DNA of 64,000 nt from Siphonodentalium dalli (lineage: Eukaryota > Mollusca > Scaphopoda > Gadilida > Siphonodentaliidae). Under the pieces are notes generated by a model. It did no database searches. It saw only the letters and a list, made by a program, of their open reading frames with translations, and was not told where the DNA came from. Made by a program: the position numbers and the translations under genes. Of the stretch, positions 1-9,674 are shown one piece after another. The first letter of the stretch is position 1. Every line of letters begins with the position of its first letter. The stretch lies in the NCBI GenBank assembly GCA_032622095.1, contig CP136068.1, forward strand, positions 182,098,796 through 182,162,795, given 5' to 3'.

Positions 1-19
1 CCCCCATATAGTTTTTTTG

Positions 20-976
20 TCAGTGACTTTTTATGCATCCTCCCTTTGACACTTCAGTAGCTGTCGAGCCATTGGTAGACATTACTAAGTCACTTAATTT
101 CATAATGCTTCGGAGTTTGGAATCCAATCTTTGAAATCCGTTTTCCAAAGCCAACGTTTTTGATGCGAGTCTTTTAAAATCATTTTGCCCACGTGGTTGG
201 GATGGTTGTGAAACTGTTTTGTCTGATGAGCAATGGCAATGATGGCCGTTTTTTTCATTCTGCACTTCTGAGTGAGCTTTATTTGCATCGGTGACTCTCA
301 TATGGGATGGACGGACATCGCCACTTTGATCGGAAGTGACACGTTGTATATTACGTCGCCTCCTACCGTGTGTGATTGTATGGTTGTGTTGATACCATCG
401 CACCTGACTAATCGCATCTTTCATAGTAGTTGGACTACGATTTATGACATTTTCAGCAGCTTTGCGATCATTACAACCATGACCAAAGCGAAATATGGCT
501 TGTTGGTTTATAAACTGTGGTGGACAATATCGGAAAGCGTGACTAGCCAGATCGAAAACTGTCTCACCCCAATCCTCTAGTGACTCGCCCGGTTTGTGTT
601 CAATGTTTTGGAATTCTAACTGAGTAGCCTCGGGTGTGGTATGGCCTCCAAAACGTGCTTCCAAATGGTCTAATTGTTCATGAATGGTTAGGTGTGGGTA
701 CTTCTCACACCAGAGAGAGTAAACAGCGCTGGGTTTCCCACTTAAACATAAACACAGGGCATATTTCTGTTCATCAAAATCTCAGCGTTCCATGGCAGCA
801 CAGCGCATAAATTTGGTTTTGAATGCGCGCCATTGTTCTGTCCCATCGAAACTTAAACCATTTGGAACCTTAAGTTTCCTCTCACAACGGTACAACAGTT
901 GACCCGGAGGTTTGGGTTGAGCCTGGGAAAACTGTTCCGTATAGTTTAAGTTTTGAATCTGTCCAGGGGCAACCAT
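20..976 (-). pseudogene. Gag-like capsid gene, copy 1, one nonsense codon
   Basis: This is the equivalent of the intact gag at 7363-8319. A C-to-T change at 782 turns the Trp65 codon TGG into TGA (784-782), splitting the frame into an N-terminal piece (782-976) and a C-terminal piece (20-664). Only a handful of other substitutions separate the two copies. The rest of the frame is open, so the lesion is recent. Unless the stop is read through, this copy cannot make the full capsid-like protein. Confidence 0.75.
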
Positions 977-1015
977 ATAATTACATGTATACGCCCCTTG
1001 AGCTAACCCCTTATT

Positions 1016-1210
1016 CTATTGTGGTAAGATGGTCGGCTCCTGATTAACTGGGGATACATGAAGTTGGCCATCCCACTGTCCATATCCACCCGCGCATACT
1101 GGTTGGGCTTGTGGACCGTTTGGTTGGCCCTCATAAAAATCATTTGGGTATTGTTTGGGACCAGCCCAAACGGGTTGATTACAAAACCCTTGTGGATTCT
1201 TATATCCCAC
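1016..1210 (-). CDS. Small Gln/Pro/Gly-rich ORF2 of the gag-only element, copy 1
   Basis: This 64-residue frame has no recognised domain. It is rich in Gln, Pro, Gly and Trp/Tyr (for example GGYGQWDGQLH) and resembles the upstream ORF1 in composition. It is open upstream past its nominal start into ORF1 in the -1 frame and ends at a TAG, after which gag continues in the same frame. The copy at 8359-8553 is identical in the residues compared. It may be a linker segment rather than a separate protein. Confidence 0.4.
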   Translation of the reverse strand: MGYKNPQGFCNQPVWAGPKQYPNDFYEGQPNGPQAQPVCAGGYGQWDGQLHVSPVNQEPTILPQ

Positions 1211-1212
1211 CG

Positions 1213-2331
1213 TTAGTGTGCCTGGGGTGGACCCCCATGTACTGGTTGGTCCCGTCCCAGTCTGTGGTCAATTGCCTGGAGAATGGGTGGTGGCTGTCGA
1301 TTGTTAACTGCAGCTACTTGAGGACTACTGGGCTGACTGTTCCGTTTTGGTAGAGCATGCCCTTGATTATATTCAAGTGTGCCAACCGGTGATCCGGGTT
1401 GACCTTGGCATGAAAATTCCCCGGGCTGACCCGTCCATGCAGAGTGGGCCTGTCCTTTGTATTGGTCGAACACACCTTGTCGTTCTGGTAAGGCTTGTTG
1501 ACCCAAACCCTCCAGAACGTTCCCTGGTAGACTGTTCCATATCGGTTGAGCCTGCCCTGGGTTGATCTGATTTTGATCTAATAAACACGAATGCGCTGGA
1601 TAAACCGGTTGTATACAACTGGTCGATCCACCTGTATTTTGACCAGGAAATTGACCCTCCGATCCCGGTAGAGCCTGGGTCTGGTGGGTGTTCAACTCCC
1701 CGTTCCGTACTGGCAAGGTGGGTTGACTTGTATATGTCGTAGCATCCCGCGGCGCGGTCGTGTGTGCTTGTTGGAGTACTGGGTTCCCATACACCCACGA
1801 GTTCTGCGCTACATTAATACCAACCACCTCAGGAAATGGTACCGAATATCTGAGCTGCAATGACTGTGGGGCAAACGGTTTACTTGTTTGGGGAAACGCA
1901 CCACGGTCGTGCAGGTATCCATGAAACTTGCCCTGTGTCTGTTTCAACATGGTCTGCTTGTGCACTACATCAGCAGTGGGTAGTCCGGCTCCTGTAGATG
2001 CAATGCTTCCAATATTTTGACTTACAGAAGTGGGTACTCCGGCTCCTGCAGACCGTATCACCACAGATGGCATAATTCCTCTTTGTCTAATAGCGTTTGA
2101 ATATGTGACTGTACTACCCAAGGTGGATACCCCGGCCTCGGTGAAGGTCACACTATTGGAAGCCATGGTTCCTACCTGTGGATTTGGAAACATGCCTTCA
2201 CAGGCTAAACCTCTTTCATCCGATCGGAGGTTAGTTTGTGACGCATCATAACCGGTATTCATATGTAATATATCCTGACTACACTCTCTCCGCCTTTGTA
2301 TATTAAAAATTGAAGGGATGTTCATATTCAT
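1213..2331 (-). CDS. ORF1 of the gag-only element, copy 1 (low-complexity, 372 aa)
   Basis: A 372-residue frame that starts with an ATG (MNMNIPSIF) just inside the leader. No conserved domain is recognised. The N-terminal half has Ser/Thr/Val-rich stretches. The C-terminal half is Gln/Pro/Gly-rich, with loose repeats of the type GQPGxxxxQGQPGS. The frame is intact in both copies of the element, and the substitutions seen keep it open. It sits 5' of gag, where some retroelements carry an extra gag-leader or RNA-binding protein. Function is unknown. Confidence 0.5.
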   Translation of the reverse strand: MNMNIPSIFNIQRRRECSQDILHMNTGYDASQTNLRSDERGLACEGMFPNPQVGTMASNSVTFTEAGVSTLGSTVTYSNAIRQRGIMPSVVIRSAGAGVPTSVSQNIGSIASTGAGLPTADVVHKQTMLKQTQGKFHGYLHDRGAFPQTSKPFAPQSLQLRYSVPFPEVVGINVAQNSWVYGNPVLQQAHTTAPRDATTYTSQPTLPVRNGELNTHQTQALPGSEGQFPGQNTGGSTSCIQPVYPAHSCLLDQNQINPGQAQPIWNSLPGNVLEGLGQQALPERQGVFDQYKGQAHSAWTGQPGEFSCQGQPGSPVGTLEYNQGHALPKRNSQPSSPQVAAVNNRQPPPILQAIDHRLGRDQPVHGGPPQAH

Positions 2332-3544
2332 TTCAATAATGAATAACTATTAAATATTACAATACAAATTAGAATGATTGAGCTTTAGCGTTTGACCAGG
2401 AATCAAACCATAAATTCACAGAAATGGTTCTGTAAATATGAATGAGTGACCCTTTGCGTTTGCACATAAATCAGAAATTTAAAGCCGAAGTTGTATAGGG
2501 AATTTTCAATTGAATGCCACGCATGCCGCTAACAGCACAACATTGTAGACATGCTGTACAAATATATGAATGATAATTATGGAATTAGAACATTGATATA
2601 CCCGGATCTCCTAAAGCATACCAACATTCAAGGACATTTATATGAAAAGAAATATGGAATTGATCAATAGATGAGCATATAGCAATATTCAGAAAATGTA
2701 CAAGAAATACGGACAAAATGTATTACAACCATGGAAATGTAAATCAATTTGGAATGATCCGTCACGTATTGTTCCGGATTAAAATTAATTCACAATACTG
2801 ATTAAAAAAAAAATGTATGACCCTTAGCGTATTGCTCAGGTGTCAGACATTACCAAAAAAAATGAATTACAACACAATAATCAAAATATTACCCAAGCAG
2901 TGAACAAAAAAAAATCTAAACTGATTTTGCCTTCGCCTTGACGTCCCGCCCCGACGAAGGAGATCAATTTATTATCAAAACAGGACGGTCGCCCACTCCG
3001 AATCCCCCGGCTGGTTTGGGAAAAAATTACAACTTTCGCGCTGATATTCACAATGGAAAACCACCAAGTCTTCCACAGAATCCCCGAATATCACCGCGAA
3101 AACAGACCACTATCATACGTCACTTCTTCCCAAACCAAAACAAATAGCTGGTCCCTACCAGCAAAGACAGAGAATCAAAATAGGCCAGCCGCCCCGTTAT
3201 GAACCCTCGTCCATGTGGCCAAAATGACCGCACAAATTCGAAGTTGTTTCAGACGCCAAATAAAGAATAAATGGGGTGTTATGGGCTCTATTATTTATAT
3301 GTAAATATATACCAGGGGTAAACTCACCTAAATTCACCCCCGGATGCTCATCTATATACAGCACAAGATCAATCAGTCGATGCGTCCATTCTCTTTCGTT
3401 GGTTGCTGTCGACTGCCGACATCGTATCGTTCACCGGGAATCGTGGGATTAGCAATCATCTCAAATCTGCGCTCGGCGAGCGTGACCGATAATTCCCGGT
3501 TAATAATACAAGGCCGGACACATATTTAACCCATTTCCACAACA
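2332..3544 (-). repeat. Central LTR/leader region of the tandem retroelements
   Basis: These 1.2 kb contain no ORF. Read on the minus strand the region begins TGTTGTGG at 3544, has a TATA-like stretch near 3290-3316, and runs to the ORF1 start at 2331. It matches 9675-10876 with two substitutions and one 11-bp indel. Three loose direct repeats with the core TAGCGTxTTG or TTGCGTTTG occur on the plus strand near 2383-2405, 2446-2470 and 2817-2840. The end of the LTR and the primer-binding site could not be placed; several TGG-starting candidates exist but none matches a familiar tRNA 3' end. Confidence 0.55.
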
Positions 3545-3556
3545 CTCTCTCCCGTT
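3545..3556 (-). promoter_or_regulatory. Candidate polypurine tract
   Basis: On the minus strand this reads AACGGGAGAGAG and is immediately followed by the LTR start TGTTGTGG at 3544. In LTR retroelements a purine run at this exact place primes plus-strand DNA synthesis. Position and composition fit; function is inferred. Confidence 0.5.
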
Positions 3557-4324
3557 TTGATCAAAAATGGCCGAAATATCCTACTTCAAAAAGATTACAT
3601 GTAACTAGAAACCCCTTGGTCCAGGTACAAAGGCGAGAGTGTATAAGCCCCTTAAAGAGTGGCAAGACCCGAAGCCAAAAAGGGTCGACTTAATAACCTA
3701 CTGACGTCTAACACCTCAGTCATCAAGTCCTCGGTGAAACATATCAATGAGATATAAGATCTCAGAGTTCCCAGACCAAAATGGAACTTGACGCATCCTG
3801 ATCAATCAAGGTACTCTTGCTATCACACGATGGCTCTCAATGAAAAAAACTACATTCACTCTAATAATTTCTTGACTACCCTACTAATCGGATTTTAAAA
3901 AAGAAAAGAGGGAAAGTGGGGATTAATTGTGTTGGGTGTGGACATGTGCTTATTATTGTCCAAACCATTCAACAAATAATTCATGACCACAAGGAATATA
4001 TTTGTCTCAAGCCCATTTGGTCAGATTTGGGTGGCTTTTTGGGATGGTAATGGAGTATGACTTGAATTAGTGGCGTTGCCATCAGCTTTCATAAAACCAT
4101 TGCGTAACTGCTTTGGCTCTATGATTTCCATTTAATACCACATCCCCGTTGCGTAATTGCTCGGGATCAGTGTTCCTGGTATTGGATTTTCTTCAAGTGT
4201 TTGAAAAGCCACGGGCTTGGAGACCGTGCAAATCAACAACCAGATGTTAAAGTATGGTATGGCTATGCACTGAATTGTGCCATGGTGTTAGTTACAGGCA
4301 TGCGTTTGCCACATGATGATTTCA
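3557..4324. other. Element interior without an intact ORF
   Basis: This stretch lies between the purine tract and the minisatellite. No long frame is open. At 4090-4190 the minus strand again encodes one NTDPEQLRNG-type peptide unit, so the repeat-coding ORF further right probably once reached this point before the minisatellite expanded or the frame decayed. Confidence 0.5.
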
Positions 4325-5255
4325 ACATCCCAACATGACCTCAGGAAACTAACGTAACTCGACTCCCAAGATGACCTCATAAATTTAATGTAACTGCTCG
4401 ACTCCCAACATGACATCAGGAATCTAACATAACGTTTATAACTGCACAACTCCCAACATGAAATCGGGAATCTTACGTAACTGCTCGACTCCCAACATGA
4501 TCTCAGGAATCTAACGTATCTGCTCGACTCTCAACATGACCTCAGGAATCTAACATAACTGCTCGACTCCCAACTTGACCTCAGGAATCTAACATAACTG
4601 CTCGACTCCCAATATGACCTCAGAAATCTAACGTATCTGCTCGACTCCCAACACGACCTCGGGAATCTAACATAACTGCTCGACTCCCAACATGAAATCG
4701 GGAATCTTACGTAACTGCTCGACTCCCATCATGATCTCAGGAATCTAACGTATCTGCTCGACTCTCAACATGACCTCAGGCATCTAACATAACTGCTCGA
4801 CTCCCAACATAACCTCAGGAATATAACGTATCTGCTCGACTCTCAGCATGACCTCAGGAATCTAACATAACTGCTCGACTCCCAACATGACCTCAGGAAT
4901 CTAACATAACTGCTCGACTCCCAACATGAGCTCAGGAATCTAACGTATCTGCTCGACTCTCAACATGACCTCAGGAATATAACATAACTGCTCGACTCCC
5001 AACATGAAATCAGGAATCTAACATAACTGCTCGACTCCCAAGATGACTTCAGGTACCAAACGTGACTGCTCGACTCCCAACATGACAGGAATCTTACGTA
5101 ACTGCTCGACTCCCAAGATGATGATGCATGATATCAGGAATATTACGTGACTGCTCAACTCGCAGGATGATGATGCATGACTTCAGGAATATTACATGAC
5201 CGCTCGACCCCAAGCTGATGATGCACGACTTCAGGAATCTTACGTGATTGGTAGA
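4325..5255. repeat. 39-bp minisatellite, about 24 copies
   Basis: Tandem array inside the gag-only element. The plus-strand unit carries the cores CTGCTCGACTCCCAACATGA and CTCAGGAATCTAAC. Units vary by substitution (GTATCTGCT versus CATAACTGCT), and toward 5050-5255 by indels and an inserted GATGATG. The 39-bp length is a multiple of three, and one minus-strand frame of the consensus has no stop, but indels break it here. Confidence 0.85.
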
Positions 5256-5353
5256 CCCCCTAAACATGATTAATCCCCGTATACAATCAGGTACATGTAC
5301 CCCTATACAAAATTATTCACAAATGCTAGAGTTGCTAGATAGACCAGGCATTA

Positions 5354-7381
5354 CTACATGTATACTTGAACAGCACCAGGATCCCAGGGTACTCCGTGGA
5401 CCCCTGACTCTAGCTTAGATTTCCGGGACATTGGTGGTACCCGGTCATTTGCGACAATAATGGAAACACTGATATGGTGCATAGGTTTATACATACATGT
5501 ATATACCCTTGATTCTAGTGATTGATTTGTTTTAGCTGCTAAAGTGGTCATCGCGACTGCAACGTTTTCATGTTCCCCCAATTTAGTAGTCAAATATTTG
5601 CTGTCAGATATCACAGTGTTATTTGTTGGGTTTATAACCGTATCATGCAAAGGGTAGCCGCCTTCAGCAAATGCCTGTACCCCAATCCATAATGGTATGA
5701 GGTTAACATAATTTTTAGCAATGGTAACTGTGTTATTGTTAACATGTCCATTGCGTAACTGCTTTGGATCAGTGTTATCAGGATTTTGAAAGTTACCAGC
5801 CTGCCTATTTGGCAAGACGGTTTTCAATTTAGCAATGGTACCCGAGTTCTCGTTAACATGTCCATTGCTTAACTGCTTTGGATCAGTATTGTCTACACTC
5901 ACCTCACCGTTGCGTAATTGCTCGGGATCAGTGTTATCTACTCTCACCTCACCCTTGCGCAATTGCTTGGGATCTACTACCATCTCATTTTGGCGTAATT
6001 TATTGGAAACAGTTTTATCTACTCTCACCTGCCTATTTGGCCAGACGGTTTTCAATTTAGCAATGGTTCGTCTAACAAGTTGAGATGAACGTTTAAATAA
6101 TTTCTTCAACTGTTCCGGAACTTGGAGATGGAAACTTGCAACCGATTTTGCATTGGTTGGATGTCCATTGCTCAACCGCTTTGGATCAGTATTGTCTCTC
6201 ACCTGACCGTTGCGCAATTGCTCGGGATCAGTATTGTCTACACTCACCTCACCGTTGCGTAATTGCTCGGGATCAGTGTTATCTACTCGCACCTCAGCCT
6301 TGCGTAATTGCTCGGGATCAGTGTTATCTACTACCATCTCATATTGGCGTAATTTCTTGGGCACAGTTTTATCTCCTCTCACCTCACCGTTGCGCAATTG
6401 CTCGGGATCAGTGTCATCTACTCCCACCTCACCGTTGCGTAATTGCTCGGGATCAGTTGAAGTATCAGCTACATCAATATTTTCCGTGCATATAGCTTGA
6501 TGTGTTATCTGAGTTTCAGACAGGGACGTTACATATAACCGACGCACATCAATCAATGGTTCAGAACTGGACAATATAGCAGATTGTAATTTATCGGGAA
6601 CAGTTTTATCTCCTCTCACTTCACCGTTGCGTAATTGCTCGGGATCAGTGTTATCTACTCCCACCTAACCGTTGCGTAATTGCTCGGGATCAGTTGAAGT
6701 ATCAGCTACATCAATGTTTTCCGTGCATATAGCTTGATGTGTTATCTGAGTTTCAGGCAGGGACGTTACATATAACCGACGCACATCAATCAATGGTTCA
6801 GAACTGGACAATATAGCAGATTGTAATTTCTTGCGAACAGTTTTATCTCCTCTCACCTCACCGTTGCACAATTGCTCGGGATCAGTGTTATCTAATCCCA
6901 CCTCACCGTTGCGTAATTGCACGGGATCAGTTGAAGTATCAGCTACATCAATGTTTTCCGTGCATATAGCTTGATGTGTTATCTTAGTTTCAGACAGGGA
7001 CGTTACATATAACCGACGCACATCAATCAATGGTTCAGAACTGGAAAATATAGCAGATTGTAATTTCTTGCGAACAGTTTTATCTCCTCTCACCTCACCG
7101 TTGCGCAATTGCTCGGGATCAGTGTTATCTACTCCCACCACACCGTTGCGTAATTGCTCGGGATCAGTTGAAGTATCAGCTACATCAATGTTTTCCGTGC
7201 ATATAGCTTGATGTGTTATCTGAGTTGCAGGCAGGGACGTTACATATAACCGACACACATCAATCAATGGTTTAGAACTGGACAATAAGGAGAGGCTGGG
7301 GTCTGGTATTTTGGGATGGGGCGAACTCAGACCTCGGGTTTCGCCCCCATATAGTTTTTTTGTCAGTGACTTTTTATGCAT
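5354..7381 (-). pseudogene. Long repeat-protein ORF of the gag-only element, one TAG
   Basis: A single minus-strand frame of about 675 codons is broken only by a TAG at 6665-6667, where sister repeats have GAG (Glu). It is built of about 16 copies of a 15-residue unit (core NTDPEQLRNGEV) and four copies of a 79-residue unit (core EPLIDVRRLYVTSL, then THQAICTENIDVADTS). The C-terminal part is unique and ends VPWDPGAVQVYM. The frame overlaps the end of gag in the -1 phase, with a possible slippery heptamer in the overlap. It stands where pol would normally be. No known domain is recognised; an acidic repetitive structural or binding protein is possible. Confidence 0.55.
6480..7300 (-). repeat. 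237-bp higher-order tandem repeat inside the repeat ORF
   Basis: The plus-strand landmark TCAATCAATGGTT recurs near 6549, 6786, 7023 and 7260, a regular spacing of 237 bp or 79 codons. The copies differ by few substitutions, for example PATQ versus SETQ versus SETK in the peptide. The spacing keeps the reading frame. Confidence 0.8.
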
Positions 7382-8319
7382 CCTCCCTTTGACACTTCAG
7401 TAGCTGTCGAGCCATTGGTAGACATTACTAAGTCACTTAATTTCATAATGCTTCGGAGTTTGGAATCCAATCTTTGAAATCCGTTTTCCAAAGCCAACGT
7501 TTTTGATGCGAGTCTTTTAAAATCATTTTGCCCACGTGGTTGGGATGGTTGTGAAAATGTTTTGTCTGATGAGCAATGGCAATGGTGGCCGTTTTTTTCA
7601 TTCTGCACTTCTGAGTGAGCTTTATTTGCATCGGTGACTCTCATATGGGATGGACGGTCATCGCCACTTTGATCGGAAGTGACACGTTGTATATTACGTC
7701 GCCTCCTACCGTGTGTGATTGTATGGTTGTGTTGATACCATCGCACCTGACTAATCGCATCTTTCATAGTAGTTGGACTACGATTTATGACATTTTCAGC
7801 AGCTTTGCGATCATTACAACCATGACCAAAGCGAAATATGGCTTGTTGGTTTATAAACTGTGGTGGACAATATCGGAAAGCGTGACTAGCCAGATCGAAA
7901 ACTGTCTCACCCCAATCCTCTAGTGACTCGCCCGGTTTGTGTTCAATGTTTTGGAATTCTAACTGAGTAGCCTCGGGTGTGGTATGGCCTCCAAAACGTG
8001 CTTCCAAATGGTCTAATTGTTCATGAATGGTTAGGTGTGGGTACTTCTCACACCAGAGAGAGTAAACAGCGCTGGGTTTCCCACTTAAACATAAACACAG
8101 GGCATATTTCTGTTCATCAAAATCCCAGCGTTCCATGGCAGCACAGCGCATAAATTTGGTTTTGAATGCGCGCCATTGTTCTGTCCCATCGAAACTTAAA
8201 CCATTTGGAACCTTAAGTTTCCTCTCACAACGGTACAACAGTTGACCCGGAGGTTTGGGTTGAGCCTGGGAAAACTGTTCCATATAGTTTAAGTTTTGAA
8301 TCTGTCCAGGGGCAACCAT
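7363..8319 (-). CDS. Gag-like capsid protein, intact copy (318 aa)
   Basis: Starts at an ATG (MVAPGQ). Residues about 40-200 resemble a Ty3/gypsy-type gag capsid: FDGTEQWRAFKTKF (43-56), YALCLCLSGKPS (72-83), LEARFGG (105-111), then GESLEDW with an amphipathic helix (130-150). A basic stretch HGRRRRNIQRV (203-213) could bind nucleic acid. No CCHC knuckle is present; HHCHC at 245-249 is the nearest thing. The last codons overlap the repeat ORF in the -1 frame. An in-frame TAG separates it from ORF2. Assignment to gag rests on motif spacing and is fairly secure; the family is not certain. Confidence 0.65.
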   Translation of the reverse strand: MVAPGQIQNLNYMEQFSQAQPKPPGQLLYRCERKLKVPNGLSFDGTEQWRAFKTKFMRCAAMERWDFDEQKYALCLCLSGKPSAVYSLWCEKYPHLTIHEQLDHLEARFGGHTTPEATQLEFQNIEHKPGESLEDWGETVFDLASHAFRYCPPQFINQQAIFRFGHGCNDRKAAENVINRSPTTMKDAISQVRWYQHNHTITHGRRRRNIQRVTSDQSGDDRPSHMRVTDANKAHSEVQNEKNGHHCHCSSDKTFSQPSQPRGQNDFKRLASKTLALENGFQRLDSKLRSIMKLSDLVMSTNGSTATEVSKGGCIKSH

Positions 8320-8358
8320 ATAATTACATGTATACGCCCCTTGAGCTAACCCCTTATT

Positions 8359-8553
8359 CTATTGTGGTAAGATGGTCGGCTCCTGATTAACTGGGGATAC
8401 ATGAAGTTGGCCATCCCACTGTCCATATCCACCCGCGCATACTGGTTGGGCTTGTGGACCGTTTGGTTGGCCCTCATAAAAATCATTTGGGTATTGTTTG
8501 GGACCAGCCCAAACGGGTTGATTACAAAACCCTTGTGGATTCTTATATCCCAC
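8359..8553 (-). CDS. Small Gln/Pro/Gly-rich ORF2 of the gag-only element, complete copy
   Basis: The nominal start at 8553 is GTG, but the frame is open further upstream into the end of ORF1 (TAA at 8556-8558), one base back in phase. It ends at TAG 8359-8361, and gag follows in the same frame 13 codons later. Composition (Gln, Pro, Gly, aromatic residues) matches ORF1. It is therefore either a linker reached by -1 slippage or a remnant. Confidence 0.4.
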   Translation of the reverse strand: MGYKNPQGFCNQPVWAGPKQYPNDFYEGQPNGPQAQPVCAGGYGQWDGQLHVSPVNQEPTILPQ

Positions 8554-8555
8554 CG

Positions 8556-9674
8556 TTAGTGTGCCTGGGGTGGACCCCCATATACTGGTTGGTCCCGTCC
8601 CAGTCTGTGGTCAATTGCCTGGAGAATGGGTGGTGGCTGTCGATTGTTAACTGCAGCTACTTGAGGACTACTGGGCTGACTGTTCCGTTTTGGTAGAGCA
8701 TGCCCTTGATTATATGCAAGTGTGCCACCCGGTGATCCGGGTTGACCTTGGCATGAAAATTCCCCGGGCTGACCCGTCCATGCAGAGTGGGCCTGTCCTT
8801 TGTATTGGTCGAACACACCTTGTCGTTCTGGTAAGGCTTGTTGACCCAAACCCTCCAGAACGTTCCCTGGTAGACTGTTCCATATCGGTTGAGCCTGCCC
8901 TGGGTTGATCTGATTTTGATCTAATAAACACGAATGCGCTGGATAAACCGGTTGTATACAACTGGTCGATCCACCTGTATTTTGACCAGGAAATTGACCC
9001 TCCGATCCCGGTAGAGCCTGGGTCTGGTGGGTGTTCAACTCCCCGTTCCGTACTGGCAAGGTGGATTGACTTGTATATGTCGTAGCATCCCGCGGCGCGG
9101 TCGTGTGTGCTTGTTGGAGTACTGGGTTCCCATACACCCACGAGTTCTGCGCTACATTAATACCAACCCCCTCAGGAAATGGTACCGAATATCTGAGCTG
9201 CAATGACTGTGGGGCAAACGGTTTACTTGTTTGGGGAAACGCACCACGGTCGTGCAGGTATCCATGAAACTTGCCCTGTGTCTGTTTCAACATGGTCTGC
9301 TTGTGCACTACATCAGAAGTGGGTAGTCCGGCTCCTGTAGATGCAATGCTTCCAATATTTTGACTTACAGAAGTGGGTACTCTGGCTCCTGCAGACCGTA
9401 TCACCACAGATGGCATAATTCCTCTTTGTCTAATAGCGTTTGAATATGTGACTGTACTACCCAAGGTGGATACCCCGGCCTCGGTGAAGGTCACACTATT
9501 GGAAGCCATGGTTCCTACCTGTGGATTTGGAAACATGCCTTCACAGGCTAAACCTCTTTCATCCGATCGGAGGTTAGTTTGTGACGCATCATAACCGGTA
9601 TTCATATGTAATATATCCTGACTACACTCTCTCCGCCTTTGTATATTAAAAATTGAAGGGATGTTCATATTCAT
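8556..9674 (-). CDS. ORF1 of the gag-only element, complete copy (372 aa)
   Basis: Same protein as the ORF at 1213-2331, with a few residue changes (for example VG to GG). ATG start at 9674 just downstream of the LTR/leader. Low-complexity and Gln/Pro/Gly-rich in its second half, with no recognised domain or zinc finger. Conservation of the open frame in both copies suggests it is, or recently was, translated. Confidence 0.5.
   Translation of the reverse strand: MNMNIPSIFNIQRRRECSQDILHMNTGYDASQTNLRSDERGLACEGMFPNPQVGTMASNSVTFTEAGVSTLGSTVTYSNAIRQRGIMPSVVIRSAGARVPTSVSQNIGSIASTGAGLPTSDVVHKQTMLKQTQGKFHGYLHDRGAFPQTSKPFAPQSLQLRYSVPFPEGVGINVAQNSWVYGNPVLQQAHTTAPRDATTYTSQSTLPVRNGELNTHQTQALPGSEGQFPGQNTGGSTSCIQPVYPAHSCLLDQNQINPGQAQPIWNSLPGNVLEGLGQQALPERQGVFDQYKGQAHSAWTGQPGEFSCQGQPGSPGGTLAYNQGHALPKRNSQPSSPQVAAVNNRQPPPILQAIDHRLGRDQPVYGGPPQAH

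Larger units (their letters stand above)
1..3544 (-). mobile_element. Second, tandem copy of the gag-only retroelement (partial, cut by window start)
   Basis: Every base from 1 to about 3530 matches the segment starting at 7344 at a constant offset of 7343. I counted about 14 substitutions plus one 11-bp indel near 3526-3536 (present here, absent near 10868). The copy carries the same LTR/leader, ORF1, ORF2 and gag. It lies directly downstream (minus strand) of the complete unit and shares the central LTR, giving an LTR-interior-LTR-interior order. The near identity implies a young insertion or duplication. Its gag has a nonsense mutation. What follows to the left of position 1 cannot be seen. 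Confidence 0.75.

Noticed and set aside
272-580. Plus-strand ORF of 102 codons opposite gag, present in both copies (also 7615-7923)
   Set aside because: It lies wholly antisense to the gag frame, has no domain, and is conserved only because the copies are nearly identical.
1373-1798. Minus-strand ORF of 141 codons overlapping ORF1 (also 8710-9141)
   Set aside because: Alternative frame of the Gln/Pro/Gly-rich ORF1. It has a biased composition that mirrors the main frame and no start context; kept as a shadow.
2400-2420. TGGTTTGATTCCTGGTCAAA (minus strand) as a primer-binding site
   Set aside because: Starts with TGG but is not preceded by an LTR-type CA end, and its complement does not fit a normal tRNA 3' end.
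2938-3147. Plus-strand ORF of 69 codons in the LTR/leader (also 10281-10490)
   Set aside because: Non-coding LTR-like region, opposite strand to the element, no domain.
3230-3260. TGGCGTCTGAAAC (minus strand) as a tRNA-Lys-like primer-binding site
   Set aside because: Similar to the first bases of a Lys site but diverges after about 10 bases and is not preceded by CA.
4325-5255. Possible CRISPR array
   Set aside because: The repeats are contiguous 39-bp units without unique spacers, in a eukaryotic setting, so this is a minisatellite.
5835-6500. Several Cys/Ser/Leu-rich plus-strand ORFs over the repeat region
   Set aside because: Artefacts of the tandem repeat read on the wrong strand.
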